In this document: positions 11,847 to 24,139 of the stretch, piece after piece | Position numbering within the stretch: position 1 is the stretch's first letter | Layout: each line of letters starts with the position of its first letter | NCBI RefSeq assembly: GCF_002776525.5 | Contig: NC_045441.1 | Coordinates: forward strand, 111,254,325-111,318,324 | DNA: 64,000 nucleotides | Reading direction: 5' to 3' | Origin: Piliocolobus tephrosceles | Lineage: Eukaryota > Chordata > Mammalia > Primates > Cercopithecidae | Notes under the pieces: generated by a model | The model's database searches: none | Told to the model about the DNA's origin: nothing | Seen by the model: only the letters and a program-made list of their open reading frames with translations | Program-made: the position numbers and the translations under genes

Positions 11847-13999
11847 AGCTTATCATGGGCTTCTTTCAAATATCATGGAGTTTAAAGACCCTTAAAGGAG
11901 AGCCCTGTATGATGTGTTGAAACACATACATTGTCAATGAACAACTCTAGATAATGGGGGGATGATTGCTTGGTTATGCTTTATGTGGAGGAAAAGATCA
12001 CAATCTGTTTTACGGTAATTGAAATTTCTATCAGGCTTTCTTATAACACCACTGTATCTTGTCAATCTTAGAAGTACAAAGCAGACATTCCCGGCTGTGA
12101 AGAGATTAAGTAGTCTCTGTGCATGGCCTCTGAATAATTTATTTGTCATGCATGTTTTCACTATATTGCATAAAATGCATTACAAGATGAGTAATAAACG
12201 TATATATGTAGTAACGCATATTTTTACATAGAACATTATTTTAAAAGATTTACAATGACCATTTTATAAATGTTTTCTTGCCATTCTTTTAATAAATGAC
12301 TGTTAAACAGAAATTGTGCAGTAATTATGTAACATGTTTGATAAGATTTGTAAACTGCCGTAAAGTATGTAATAATTTTTTCACATGCTTTAATCGAGAA
12401 GCCAGTGGTTCCAGGTGATAGAAATAATTGCTAGCATAATTGGAGAAATTAAATTCATCTCAGTTTTTAAAAGAATATTTTTGGGGTCTAATAAATATAT
12501 ACAATAGAACACCTTTAAATACTCACTGCTTAAATGCCTATCTAGTTTAAACTCAGTTCCTCATTCCCATAGTAGTTACAGATGCAGAGAATTTCTGAGT
12601 AACCTTATCCAAGTATTCCCATCAGTAAGTCTCTAAAATTAATTTGTGCTTATCACCAAAATCCTTTATCCTAGTTATAGCTCTTGCTGTAAGTATATAA
12701 TTTAATTAAATATTACAGAGCAGTGAATTCTGAATTTGAAAGAGAATCGTTTCTATGAATACTGAGTTGAATGTTTTGGAAAGATAGGAAAAAGTGAATC
12801 CCTAAAACTTACTGTTAAGTTAATGCTGATACAACTTTACAAATTTGGAAAATTCGCAAAAATCTACTTATCAACTCATTACTTCATTGTTTCTCTCTAA
12901 AGAAAAGAGCTAGTCTAATGGTATTCTGTGATTGCTCAAAATAATGACAAAAGATCATAGAAACAAGAGGGTGAGAGTTGAGTAATATGTTCTACTATGA
13001 AATACAAGGTAGAAAAAAATGAAAAGTGCCTAAACAGGGTAGAAAAAAAATAAGTCAAAAGTATATAGATCAGATATAAAATTTTATAGGAAGTTATAAA
13101 AATACAATTACCAGAGAGCAATAGACCTATGTAAAACTGTGGAACAGCTCTTTCAATAAAAAGACTTTTGCTTGTATGTGTTCCATGACTTCAATTACTT
13201 GACTCTGGGTTTATGTGGAATAAACCTGGAAAGTTATCAGTAGAGGTTCCCCAGCAGTAGGTACTTATATGAGAATAGGAACAGGAATAAATGATTGGGT
13301 TAAGGTTATTAGAAGTAGATTATAAATGTAAACTATTGACAAGGCAGTAACTCACAAGCAGCTTGGATACATATAGGTAATCAATACAATTCTCCAGCAC
13401 CTTATATCTAAATATTATAACCTTGAACCCTACATCTGTAAGTAATATTTTGAAACAGTTACGTAGTCAGCCTAATATGAAAAACATGAATACACTACAA
13501 TTGGCATACATTAAAATAGAGCTTATATTTGAGTGACCTGAGATGTGAGGGAAGTTTTAATCATTATCATTTTAAAAACTTTTTATTGACTAGTCAGTAT
13601 ACAGTAACTCTAGGGTAATGAATTCATAAGAAAAATTATTTTCAGTTTGAACATGATAAAAAGTAGTGTGTATGCACAATCAAAAAGGAAAATGAAAGCT
13701 TTTTGGTCTGGAGGATAACCTCATGTAATAGATAAAATTCTCATTAGACCATTTTAATTATAGAAAAATGAAAAATTATTTCTTCAACACATGTTCCACA
13801 AGCTCACTTGTACGTATTGGTCCAATTTTTATTCATTACATTGTCTTCTCTAAAATAGATGTTTTATATAGAGGTTTCTATTCATTTTGAAAAAACATGG
13901 GGAAGACAGAATTTATGTACAATTATCTATGATGACAATTTTCAGATGTGTTACATTTATACTATATCTGAAACTGAGGCTGTCTCTAGTTTTATTCTT
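11847..13999. other. Unassigned AT-rich stretch
   Basis: No gene or nameable repeat. Frames of 61-75 codons overlap on both strands at 11934-12231 and lie at 12936-13121; none has a domain, and overlap of frames on both strands is expected by chance. Confidence 0.45.
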
Positions 14000-14748
14000 C
14001 TTATGTCGGGGCTATCAAAGCATAACTTATATATAGTAAAATTAATATTTTTGGATGTAACATTCTATATACTTTGATAAATGCACTTTGTATGTACTAA
14101 TGCCTTTTGTATGTACTAATGCCAGTACTGTGATCATGTAACAATAACCATGGTAAAGAGACAGAAGAGATGAATTGTATCCCATCAAAAAGTCACATCA
14201 TGCCCTTTTGCAGCCAGTTTTCTGTCCTCCAAAGCTATTTCCCTAACTGATGATTTTAGATTTGTCCCCATTGATTTGACTTTCCAGAGTATCAAATGAA
14301 TAATAGTGTGTATCCTTTTATGATCTAGCATAATAAATGTGAGATTTATAATTTTGTTATGTGTACCACTACTGTGATCTTATTTATTATTGACTATTAT
14401 TCCATTACATCAATGTGTTGCAGATTGATAACGCATTTACCAGTTTAGGGAAATTTGTATGGATTTCAGTCCTTGGTATTTATTAATGAAGCAATTATAG
14501 ATATTTACACATATGTTTTTGTATAGACATATTTTTCATTTTCTTTCCTGTCTGGACACATTGTTATTATCATAAATTATAGGAATGAGATTCTTGCAGC
14601 ATACTGTACCAGATATGGGTCATGTGTACATAAGACAACTGGAAAATACCAAAATGTTTTTCAAAGTGTCTGCATCACTTTGTATTATTTCTGGGTAAAA
14701 TTTTACAGTATAGAGGTACCAAAGATTATTTATACATGCACCAGTTTA
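14000..14748 (-). mobile_element. L1M fragment, antisense
   Basis: Plus-strand reading shows the usual antisense order of an old L1 3' region: 'aagcataacttatatatag', 'tgataaatgcac', 'gatcatgtaacaataacca', 'catcatgcccttttgcagcc', 'tttgactttccagagtatc' and 'tattattccattacatca'. A 19-base tandem duplication lies inside (14084-14122). The copy is old and truncated at both ends. Confidence 0.7.
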
Positions 14749-14869
14749 AGGGCATTTGAGATGAAGGGAGAAATAAGCAATTCAAAACAGTAGCTAGTGA
14801 TTTAATGATCACAGTCATAATAATAAATAGAAAAACAAGACCAAAAACTCAGTAGGCATGCAGAAGACT

Positions 14870-16487
14870 TGAATAATTTGTCGATCAGTTTCATTTAACT
14901 GACATCTCTATAACACTCCACACAAAGCAGAATGAGCATTCTCTTCAATTGCACATAGAACGTTTTCCAGAATAGACTATATGCTAAGACAAAGAACATG
15001 ACTCAATAAATTTAAGTGTTTTGTTTAAATCTTACAAAATAAGTTTTATGACTATAATGGGATTAAATTAGAAGTAGAAACCACAAAATTAAGGAAATAT
15101 AAATATTTGAAAATTGAACAGGACACTTCTAAAAATCCTGTGGGTTTAAGAAGAAAATACCCTGAAAATTAGAAATATTTTGATATGAATATGAAACACA
15201 ACATATTAAGATTTATGGGCTGCTGCTATAGTGGTAGCAAGAGAACAATTTATAGCTGTAAACAAGTATGTTAGAAAAGAACCAAAATGTCTCAAATTGA
15301 TACGTTAACTTAACCTTAAGAAATTAGGGGAAGTAGAGAAAGCTAAGCCTAAGGAAACAGAAGGAAAGAAACAATGGATAATTTAATAGAAGTCAATGAA
15401 ATATAAAACAGAAAAATAGAAACAATACATGAAGCTAAAATATGATTATTTGAAAAGATTAATAATATTGGTAGTATAAATTGATAGATAAAACTGATAG
15501 AAAAAAAAACAATGAGAAAAGGAGAGAGAGATAGATTGATAGAAAGAGAACACACACATTAATAAAATCAAGAAAGGAAGAAGATTCATCACAGCAAAGC
15601 TTAAAGAAATTCAAATGGTTTACATGGGAAAATAAAATTCCTTTTTTGGGAGCTTCGTGCCAACAAAATAGGCAACTTAGACGCAGTTGGCAAATTTCCA
15701 GAAAGACTCAAATTGCTGAAACTGATTCAAGAAGAAACATAAAATTTGAATGAATCTGTAAGTAAAGTAATTGAATTGTAATTAAAATTAATTCCACAAA
15801 AAGTTAAGTCCAGCAAAATATATAAACACCAAATAATACTAATTATTTATAAACTCTTTCAGAAAATAAAGGAAGAGAGAACATACGTCTATATTCATTT
15901 TACAAGGCCAGTGTTACTCTGATAGCAAAGCCAGACAAAGATATTATAAGAGAAAAAAACAAAAAATTACAGACCAATATTTCTCATATAGATACAAATA
16001 TCCTCAATAAAGCTGAATCCAGTGGCATATATATTTTTTAAAAGCCACAATCAAGTGAAATATATACTAGAAATGCAATATTTGTAAAAATTCTAAAATC
16101 AATTAATGTGATATCATTTATAATGTATAAGGCAAAACTCACATGATTGTCTCAATAGATGCAAAAAAGTTGAAAAAATCAAATCTCGCTTGTGATAACT
16201 TTTTTAACTCTTAAAAAACTAAAATAGAAAAATTTTCAACCTGACAAAAGTTAATTAAGAAAAACATAAAGATAATATCATCCTTATTGGTGAAAGAGAG
16301 AAGTCCTTTTCCCTTATCATTGCTAAGAAGGCAAGAATGTACATTCTCATCACTTTAACACTGTACTAGAGGTTCTAGCCAGTAGAGTCAAGAAACAGAA
16401 AGAGGAGGAATTCGGATTGGAAAGTAGAAAGTAAAAGTGCCTTTATTCCAGATTACCAGACACTTTATAGAAAATCCAAGACACACA

Positions 16488-16543
<56 letters not shown>

Positions 16544-16841
16544 TTAGAACTAGAGTTTAACAAGGTCACAGACTATAATTCATGAAAGTTAATTGTATTT
16601 TACCACAGTAGCAGTGGACAACCTGAAAATAAAAAGAAGTAATCAATTCCATTAACAATAGCCTAAAACAGTACAATATTTAAAAGTAACTTTAACAAAA
16701 GAAGTTGAAAAACTATGCAATTAAAACTGCCAGACATTGCTAGGCAAATTAAAAATATAAATAAGGGGAGACAATGTCATGTTTTCACAACTGAAGACTC
16801 AATATGATTATGACAGTAATTAGCCCCAAATTGATTTATTG
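14870..16841 (+). mobile_element. L1M ORF2 relic, 5' part
   Basis: A long A-rich sense-strand stretch follows L1 ORF2 in order: a block with 'cagaatagactatatgcta' (endonuclease/RT side), 'ttcattttacaaggccagtg', 'gctgaatccagtggcatata', 'aatgtacattctcatcac' and 'gaagactcaatatgatta'. Frameshifts and stops are everywhere, so it encodes nothing. It continues beyond the MLT2 LTR at 17379, which shows that the LTR landed in this L1. Confidence 0.75.
16481..16543 (+). repeat. (CA)n(GA)n compound microsatellite
   Basis: About 20 CA units run directly into about 11 GA units. The switch from CA to GA gives a purine/pyrimidine tract with Z-DNA-prone and H-DNA-prone halves. It lies inside the L1M ORF2 relic and is likely length-variable. 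Confidence 0.95.
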
Positions 16842-17378
16842 TGTTGTGATGGTTAATTTTAGATGTCAGTTTACTGGGTTAAGGGATACCCAGATAGCTG
16901 GTAAAGCATTATTTCTGATGTTTCCTGAATAGATTAACACTTGAATCGGTGGACTAAGTGGGGAAGATCTGCTCTTCCCCAGTGTGAGTGGGGACCATCC
17001 AATTGGTTGAGGGCCTGGATAGATCTAAAGGGCACAATTTTGTCTTCTGGGGCAGAAACATTGTTCTTCTCCTGCCCTTGGACATTATACCTCCAGGTTT
17101 TCTGACTTTTGAACTGCAGTACTTGTACCATAAATGCCCCCCAAACCCCCTTCTCAGGCTGTTGGACTCTGACTGAGGCTTACACTATCAGCTTCCCTGA
17201 TTCTAAGGCCTTTGGACTCAGGTTGGGCCAAGTTACTGGCTTCTCTGTTTCTCCAGCTTGCAGGTGACTTACTATGAAACTCTCAGCCTTCATACTCATG
17301 TAAGCCAATTCCCCTAAAAATTTCCTTTCATATATCTGCATGTTGGTTTTGTTTCTCTGGAGAACCCTGACTAATACA
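16842..17378 (+). mobile_element. MLT2-type ERV-L solo LTR inside L1M
   Basis: Landmarks of MLT2 LTRs appear in order: 'tggttaattttagatgtcag', 'acccagatagctggtaaagc', 'gattaacacttgaatcgg', 'gttgagggcctggatag', 'ccttggacattatacctc', 'gtaagccaattcccc' and the 3' end 'ctctggagaaccctgact' plus 'aataca'. ORF2-like L1 sequence lies directly on both sides, so this LTR was inserted into an existing L1. No internal ERV-L sequence flanks it. Short open frames (60-68 codons) across it are chance. Confidence 0.88.
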
Positions 17379-17480
17379 AGTGACAATTAAATCCTTATAG
17401 AAAACCAAGCAAGATATTTTTGCGGAAACTGACAATCTGATTCTAAAATATGTATAAAAAAGTAAAAGATTCTTGGAGAA
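17379..17480 (+). mobile_element. L1M ORF2 relic, 3' part
   Basis: 'accaagcaagatatttttg', 'aaactgacaatctgattc' and 'taaaatatgtataaaaaagt' continue the L1 ORF2 text interrupted by the MLT2 LTR (the usual consensus reads on from a block ending 'ccccaaattgattta'). The relic fades out at about 17480. Confidence 0.75.
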
Positions 17481-18207
17481 CAAAGCTTACACTCACACGC
17501 ACACACACATACATGTACAAAAGTGTATGTGTTATTATAGTTCAAATAATTGCACACATGTTATTGAAAAACTGTATGTTTAGTTATTTCATTTCTACTT
17601 TCTAGACAGCCTGCCAATAAAAGTGAAGTCAAATTTTAAAATAGACCTGTAACACTGGGATTATAATCAAAGAATATTGAAAAATAATGCAGATATATGG
17701 CTAATTTTAATAGTTCTTTGATTTAATTACAATGGGAATTCTGTGAAAAGATCATTGCTTTTCCCAATGTAACCAAGAAATTATTTTCAATCAAACATAC
17801 ATAAATGCTCTTCAGCTTTGTCACAGCTAGCTGTTCTAAAAACTATGTCTTGATTGTATTTGTGAAGAATCAGCATGACTGTATGAATCAGGAATTGAGA
17901 TAAGATGTTAGATGTGATCATTACCATGAGATATATTGATATTAATAACTATTAAAATATGGCAAATGTCAATACTCCTTGTCATGAATAATTTCACATG
18001 AAAAGAAAACATTGCCAATTTTCTGAATAGTTGAAAGCATGGATAATTGCAGTTAATGAAAAAAGGTTGCAAATTAAATCTAGATTACAATGACCAAATA
18101 TTTAGTATTTTATTTCAGGAGAACTGTGTTTTCAAAAAAGAAATATACTCAGTTTTCAAATTGAGATTGGCATCATTAGATAACTCTTTTTGAAATTATG
18201 TATCTCT
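17481..18207. other. Unassigned AT-rich stretch
   Basis: A short CA-rich run at about 17490-17515, otherwise nothing recognisable. Confidence 0.45.
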
Positions 18208-18507
18208 GCCAGGGGCAGTGGCTCACGCCTGTAATCCTAGCACTTTGGGAGGCCCAGGTGTGTGGATCACCTGAGGTTGGGCGTTTGGGACCAGCCTGAC
18301 CAACAGGGAGAAACCCCAGCTCTAGTAAAAATACAAAAATTAGGTGGGCATGGTGGTACATACCTGTAATCCCAGCTACTCAGGAGGCTGAGGCAGGAGA
18401 ATCACTTGAACCCAGGAGGTGGAAGTTGCAGTGAGCCAAGATCGTGCCACTGCACTCCAGCCTGGACAACAAGAGTGAAACTCCGTCTCAAAAAAAAAAA
18501 AAAAAAA
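18208..18507 (+). mobile_element. Alu (AluS-like), full length
   Basis: Both Alu arms are present: 'cagtggctcacgcctgtaat', 'gggaggcccaggtg', 'agcctgaccaacagggag', the middle A-rich linker, 'cccagctactcaggagg', 'cactgcactccagcctgg', then an A19 tail. The flanks share GTATCT on both sides (18200-18205 and 18508-18513), a probable short target duplication. Together with the antisense Alu 300 bases downstream it forms an inverted pair. Confidence 0.97.
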
Positions 18508-18810
18508 GTATCTAAATTAAATAACAATGTCTGCAATAATCATGCCAAATTAATCTTAATACAGGGCATCTGAACCTTTAACCTATCTAATAACTTAATA
18601 TTAGTGGTATTTATATTCTAAGCAGACTTCTAAGGTCTTTTCTAAATATCTCCCAAATCTATGAGTTAATAAGAGGTTACAAACAATACAAGGGCTAATT
18701 TGCATGATTTGAGTATTTGTACATCTATTTCTGAATATAAAGTAAGCTTAGAGTCCTATTATAATTAGTGATTATTATTGAACCAATTCTGCTAATATTA
18801 GGGGAATTTT

Positions 18811-19121
18811 TTTTTTTTTTTTTTTTTTCCTATGTAGTCTTGCTCTGTCTCCCAGGCTACAGTACAGTGGCGTATCTCGGCTCACTGCAAGCTCTGTCTC
18901 CCAGGTTCATGCCATTCTCCTGCCTCAACCACCCGAGTAACTGGGACTACAGGCACCCGCCACCACGCCCGGCTAATTTTTTGGTTTTTTTTTTTTTTTC
19001 TTTAGGAGAGATGGGGTTTCACCATGTTAGCCAGGATGGTCTCGATCTCCTGACCTCGTGATATGGCCACCTCGGCCTCCCAAAGCCCTGGAATTACAGG
19101 CATGAGCCACTGCGCCCGGCT
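18811..19121 (-). mobile_element. Alu (AluY-like), full length
   Basis: A T tract leads into a complete antisense Alu ending 'gagccactgcgcccggct'. A perfect 9-base duplication GGGAATTTT at 18802-18810 and 19122-19130 marks the insertion site. 'gacctcgtgat' and 'gcaagctc' favour AluY over older AluS. A second T16 run replaces the middle linker. Confidence 0.97.
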
Positions 19122-19130
19122 GGGAATTTT

Positions 19131-21294
19131 ATTTCTAAGACTCTTGTTTGGTTTAGTGACAATAGAACTAAACATTAGATTGGGGGCAATTATTAATTAT
19201 ATTGTTAAGAAGGAGACACCGCTAGCACACTAAGAACTGCCTGCTTCCTTTATTTATTCTACGTTTTAGTGTTTTACGTTAATATTTATGTTTCTCCCTC
19301 TGATGTCTTCCTACAGAAGCATATTTTGTCGACACTCCAGACAGTGTTATAATCTGCCAGCAACTCTGAATTTTATTAGTCCCAGTCCTCCTGTTTAGAT
19401 CTAAGTTCCATACAATTCAAACATAGCAATTGGTAGTATTAATCTTGAACAAAAAGCTAGCCTTATACAAGAGACATACTTAAAATATGTTGATATTTTG
19501 TACAAATGGAATTGACAAAGTCATCACATTTGATTAGATGACAGTGACTTGCAAAATGCACTGGTCTAAGAAGGTTTTCTAGAGTAGTTACAAAAAATAG
19601 AAAGCATATAGAATGAGCTAACTACTTAAATAATACTTAATTGAAATGACAACATCTCTGGCCTCAAAGTTATATATATGTCCTTAGTCATGCATACTGT
19701 AGAAATATATTTTTATTTTATGCCTTTTTACCCTCTTTTTCAGTGAATCAAAAAATGTACTGTTTTGGTCAGTTATGTCATAGAAAGGAATAACTATTTT
19801 GTTGTTAAAAAAACATAAAATTTACTTTTAAAAGCATTTTTTTACTGCTTTGCATTAAATAATAAGAAAAATGTTCAAATGAAATTTTAAGTGAAAACCT
19901 TCTATTACATTTTTATACTTGGAACTTAGATATATAAGTTGATCACAGTCTGGCTGTATTTTTTTAAGAGCAAACACTATCTTACTGAATATATACAAAG
20001 ATGTTCAGGGAAGAGCTTTCAAAGGGCAGTGAGTGACATAATAATTCAAACCCACATGGATATTTCAAGTAAAAAATCTAGTTGTCATAAAATATTGATG
20101 AACAATTTAATAAAAATACAGTACTTAAAATACTATACACTCATGCTGTTCAAGAAACATACCTTTTTCAATTACAATAAACAGTACCCTATAGAAAATG
20201 TGTGTGTATGTGTATTTCATCAGAACAAAATGAGCTTAAAATCAGAAAATACTTGAAATAAAGTGGAGAGTGTCAGCCAACGATGTTTTCAAAGTGAAAT
20301 AAATTGCTGGAACGGACTAATCTTTTAACAGGTGAGTGCTTAGTGAGACCTCAGAGCCTGTGAACTGGCAGGTATCTACAGTTTGGGTATGGGTGGGCCA
20401 GTCAATCTTGAACCCTCTTGGCACCGCTGGCTGTCTCTGTAACTTTGATAAAAATTATGGCTGCATTAGTGATGGGCCTCCAGCGTGATGCACACTGCCA
20501 AAATCAGCCTCTTCATGACCTCTAATAATTTGATTCTGCCACTGGGTTCTTAGAAAAGCTGCTGAGGCAAGCATTAGACCTGCAGAAAGGGTCACCTATT
20601 TCTCATGCTCCAGACAAGATTTTAGCCTTGAGCTGAAAGTTTAAAAAGAATAATATCCCATGAATGAAGAAAACAATCAGCATTTTTCTGAAAAGTAACA
20701 TGAAAATAGGCCTAGTCACACAAAATTACAAGTGTTATTATTCAACCAATCTCTTGCTTAGCTGAAGTAACATCTTGAGGAAAACTATTATTTCCCACTC
20801 AAAATGAGATGAACGAATTCAATGACTAGAGATTCAATTTAACTTATAATTGTGCCTTGTAATTATAGCCATAGATGCTGCAACTTTCATTATTTGTACA
20901 GTAAAGATGCATTTCATCTTGCAGCCCACCTACCTGTATTCGACACAGAATAAGTCTGTACTACAATTCCGTAGCTGTATTCTAAAGCAAAATAAAGTAT
21001 TTTTTTTACAATGGAAAAAAAAAAAAAAGCCCTTTATACTTGCTTGAGCTTTAACAATGCATTAAATAGAAAGGGCAGCTTACCCTGAGAAATGTAGTCA
21101 TCTCTGAAGGAAGTGAAGAAGGTTTTATAAAAAGTAATGCATTTTCAGTGAAGCAACTAATTATTGACGATACAACTGGGCACTTGTGCTTCCAACAGCC
21201 AATTTCATAGACTCTCTGTCAAGTAAAATCCAATTTTAAGATTTATAATACAACTAACTTTCGCTGAAAGGAAAAAATGTTAATGTAAGACAAA
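19131..21294. other. Unassigned stretch with a less AT-rich core
   Basis: Mostly AT-rich, with chance frames (19939-20256, 20850-21047). The core at about 20320-20640 has a more balanced composition, no repeat landmarks, and a splice-donor-like 'caggtgagtg' near 20329. It could be unique conserved non-coding DNA, but nothing in the sequence alone shows function. Confidence 0.4.
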
Positions 21295-21475
21295 ATTGGA
21301 AGGAACTTGGAGATCACTGGGCGGAATCTCCTCTTTTAATCAGTGAGAAAAGTCAATGTCCAGAAGGGTCAAAGGAGTTTCCGAAGTTTATACAATTAAT
21401 TACTACCAAAATAAGGGCTAAACCTCAAACTATCTACTTTCAATAGAAAGTGCTCTTTAGCAAAAACAGTATTTC
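21295..21475 (+). mobile_element. Ancient MIR-like repeat
   Basis: 'ggaacttggagatcactggg', 'cctcttttaatcagtgag', 'gtccagaagggtcaaagg' and 'gtgctctttagc' follow a very common mammalian-wide repeat related to MIR. It is highly diverged; family and strand are tentative. Confidence 0.5.
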
Positions 21476-22069
21476 TAAGAAATATATTTTTATTTAAATG
21501 CCAAATATAAATAGAAAACCCAGGTATACTTAGAGCAAAAGTTTCTCTGGCAGAATCATCTAATGAGGTTATTCATTTCGATAATTCAGCCAAAAATTCC
21601 ACCAATTTGATGCACATCAACAGGTCTGAATACTTTCACTCAATATTTCAACCCCTTCAAGCCTAAAATAGCTGCTCAGTCAACAATTCTGTTGACATTT
21701 GTAAAATTGTAAATGGCTATGCCCAACTGGGGTTTTCTTTTAAAACTTACCACACCTTACCAAATATTCCCTTTACTTCCTGAGATGATGTAAGATTACA
21801 TAATTCCTGTGATTCCTGCAGCTCTGAAATTTTAACTATTTTAAGGCAGTGTTACTTGTCTACAGAAATTTACTTTTCTTGGTATTATTTTAAACATTTA
21901 CAAATGTCTATTTTCTTGGAAAATATAAGTGTAATCTCATTCAACATTTCAAGTCCTATAGAATGTTCCCTTATCTGGCTCCCTGGGACAATAGAATTGT
22001 ATCCGTCAGCATTCTCCCAGACTCTGCCTTCACATCTCTCTGAGAAAACTGAGCACTTCATCTTGTATC

Positions 22070-22165
22070 AAGACTCTTTATGCTAATCTCTTCCCAATTG
22101 GTTTTTAAATACTTTGAGAGCAGGGTCTGTATTTTTATTTACTTATTTATGCCACCCCACCCTGC
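22070..22165 (+). mobile_element. L2-like LINE 3' fragment
   Basis: 'actttgagagcagggtctgt' followed by 'atttttatttacttatt' resembles the 3' end of L2, where a 'gagggcagggactgtgtctt' block comes near the end. Short and diverged, so tentative. Confidence 0.45.
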
Positions 22166-22211
22166 CATCACCACCACGTTGTCAAACTCAAGGAGAGCTT
22201 CTTTGGTAAGA

Positions 22212-22307
22212 TGAATAGACAAATTCTTTTTTTTTTTTAATTTTGCTACTTTTTAATATTGCTGAGTAACATTCCATAGTATGAATGTACCTGAATAGAC
22301 AAATTCT
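22212..22307 (-). mobile_element. 64-base L1-like insert with 16-base target duplications
   Basis: A perfect 16-base direct repeat TGAATAGACAAATTCT lies at 22212-22227 and 22292-22307. Between them are 64 bases: a T run, then 'ttgctgagtaacattcc' and 'atagtatgaatgtacc', which match the antisense of the ORF2 3' region of older L1 elements, not the true L1 3' end. The T run and long target duplication point to target-primed reverse transcription; the internal position of the L1 match is odd. Confidence 0.75.
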
Positions 22308-24139
22308 ATTAAAAAAACAGAACAACAAATATAAAAGAACCAAAGATAAAATCACCTGTCAAATATGCAATTCCTGGGTAACTTTGTCTTTGCTGACAAT
22401 GCTTAGGACATACATTATAAATCCTAAGTCTGATTGTAATTTTGAGAAAATAATTTTATGGCTCATACATTTGTTAAGTCCTGACTTCTTATAAGAATGA
22501 AAATAAACACAATTGTAAAGTAGCCAAAAGGAAAATAGAGCCAAAACTTGTCTTTCTGTAAAGGTAGCCTGAATACACAGAAGATAGAATTTAGGTCAAT
22601 ATGTAGTGTTCTTAATTATCCATCTTAATAAAGGGTAAAATTAAAGTAAAAATGCTTATGGCTGATAAAAGATTCTCTATAATGAGACATTTCTACATAA
22701 CATTTATGAGAAGATAAGTTGATTAGATATCTTTGAAAGAAAATTTAGCAATAGATGTCAAATTCTTAGGCATATTTGAACCATTTAATCTCCCCCCTCT
22801 TTTTTTTTCTTTTTGGTGAAGCTATAAAAACAATTTATTTGCACAGATTTAGATATTTTATGTCAATCCTTTTTGTATTTTTAGGAAATAATTAAAAATG
22901 ATTATCTATGTTTCCAGCAATAAGAACTTTTTTAAAAATATGGTAATTGACAAAATGCAAGTATAAAAAGGTGTTTAACACAGCTACCTGGAAAATTGCT
23001 AATGAAATATAAAGATGTTCAAAATGCAAAAGCTGAAAAAAATGAAACAATTATAATGTTAACAAAGTGAAATTGTAAAGCAGTATGTTAAGTCTGGTCT
23101 CACATAAGTCAAATCCAGATGCACAGATCATAAAATGCTAAGAATGGGCAAGTTTGAGTGGACAAATTACAGGTGAATTTTATTTACTTATTTGTAAAAT
23201 ATGAATTTTTTAAATAATCGTCTATGTTATTCAGCACAATATTACCTTTAATCTGTTCACATTTTGATATGAACATAGTATTTAACTCTTATTTAACTCA
23301 TCTTGATGGTTACTATAAACTTGCTGTCACTAGCAGTTAAATGTTACGAAACATTAATAGTAATTCCCAAGTCTTATAAGTAAATATAAATGACTGACAA
23401 TGACTTTACCGAGAAAGCTAAGGGTACAAAAATAAATTCAATGAATAGTCTTATTTATTTTATAAATATATATTTAATATATATTTATAAAATGTATTTA
23501 TATAAATATGTATTTATATATATTTTATAAAACTTATTTTATAAATAAGTTTTCTTCAAAATTTTTTCCAATGTAACCCCAAAATTCACATTCATTAGGA
23601 TAACATAATAAAAAGAATTTCCTTTTGTTTAATCTGCATGCTAAATGCAGTTAAGAAAAAATTAAAAATTAGTAGTAACTCACATTATTAAGAATAGTTT
23701 CCAAGTAATTAAAATTATATACTTTCAGAGAATAGTTAAATGAATAAAAAAAATCTTGCTTATGAAATTTATTGTTGTAAAAGTTTAAAGATGGTGAAAT
23801 CACTCTCGGGCAATTTGGAAATGTATAATGACTTTGTAGAAGAAATTTTACTTAATCTAGACTAATATGACTAGGTAGGCAACTTGAGATGCTGCGTCTT
23901 AGAATGGATGGACTTCAGTGAAAGAAATGCTAGAGATAGAAACAAGACCAGGAAGGACTGAAGTCACTTTGGAATAAACATTCAGAGCTTTTCTGACTGG
24001 ATCAGAACTATCACCCTTCTGAATCACAAGATAATATCTCATATTCCACATCTCCTTATCTCATATAAGTAGAATAGGGTAAATATTGTGGACTTTGGAT
24101 GATAAAATTAAGAGGTTTGCATCTGTGGTTCATTTTCAT
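22308..24139. other. Unassigned AT-rich stretch
   Basis: No gene. A (TATTTATA)-like run lies at about 23455-23555 (listed separately). Other sequence shows no repeat landmarks. Confidence 0.45.
23455..23556. repeat. AT-rich low-complexity block with hairpins
   Basis: Runs of TATATTTATA in several phases end in an inverted repeat AAACTTATT / AATAAGTTT with a 5-base loop (about 23529-23551). The block is prone to cruciform formation and to replication slippage. Confidence 0.8.

Noticed and set aside
18768..19061. 97-codon frame resembling many predicted proteins
   Set aside because: It is an antisense Alu reading; the same applies to frames at 18176-18361, 51026-51279, 53931-54143 and 63414-63713.
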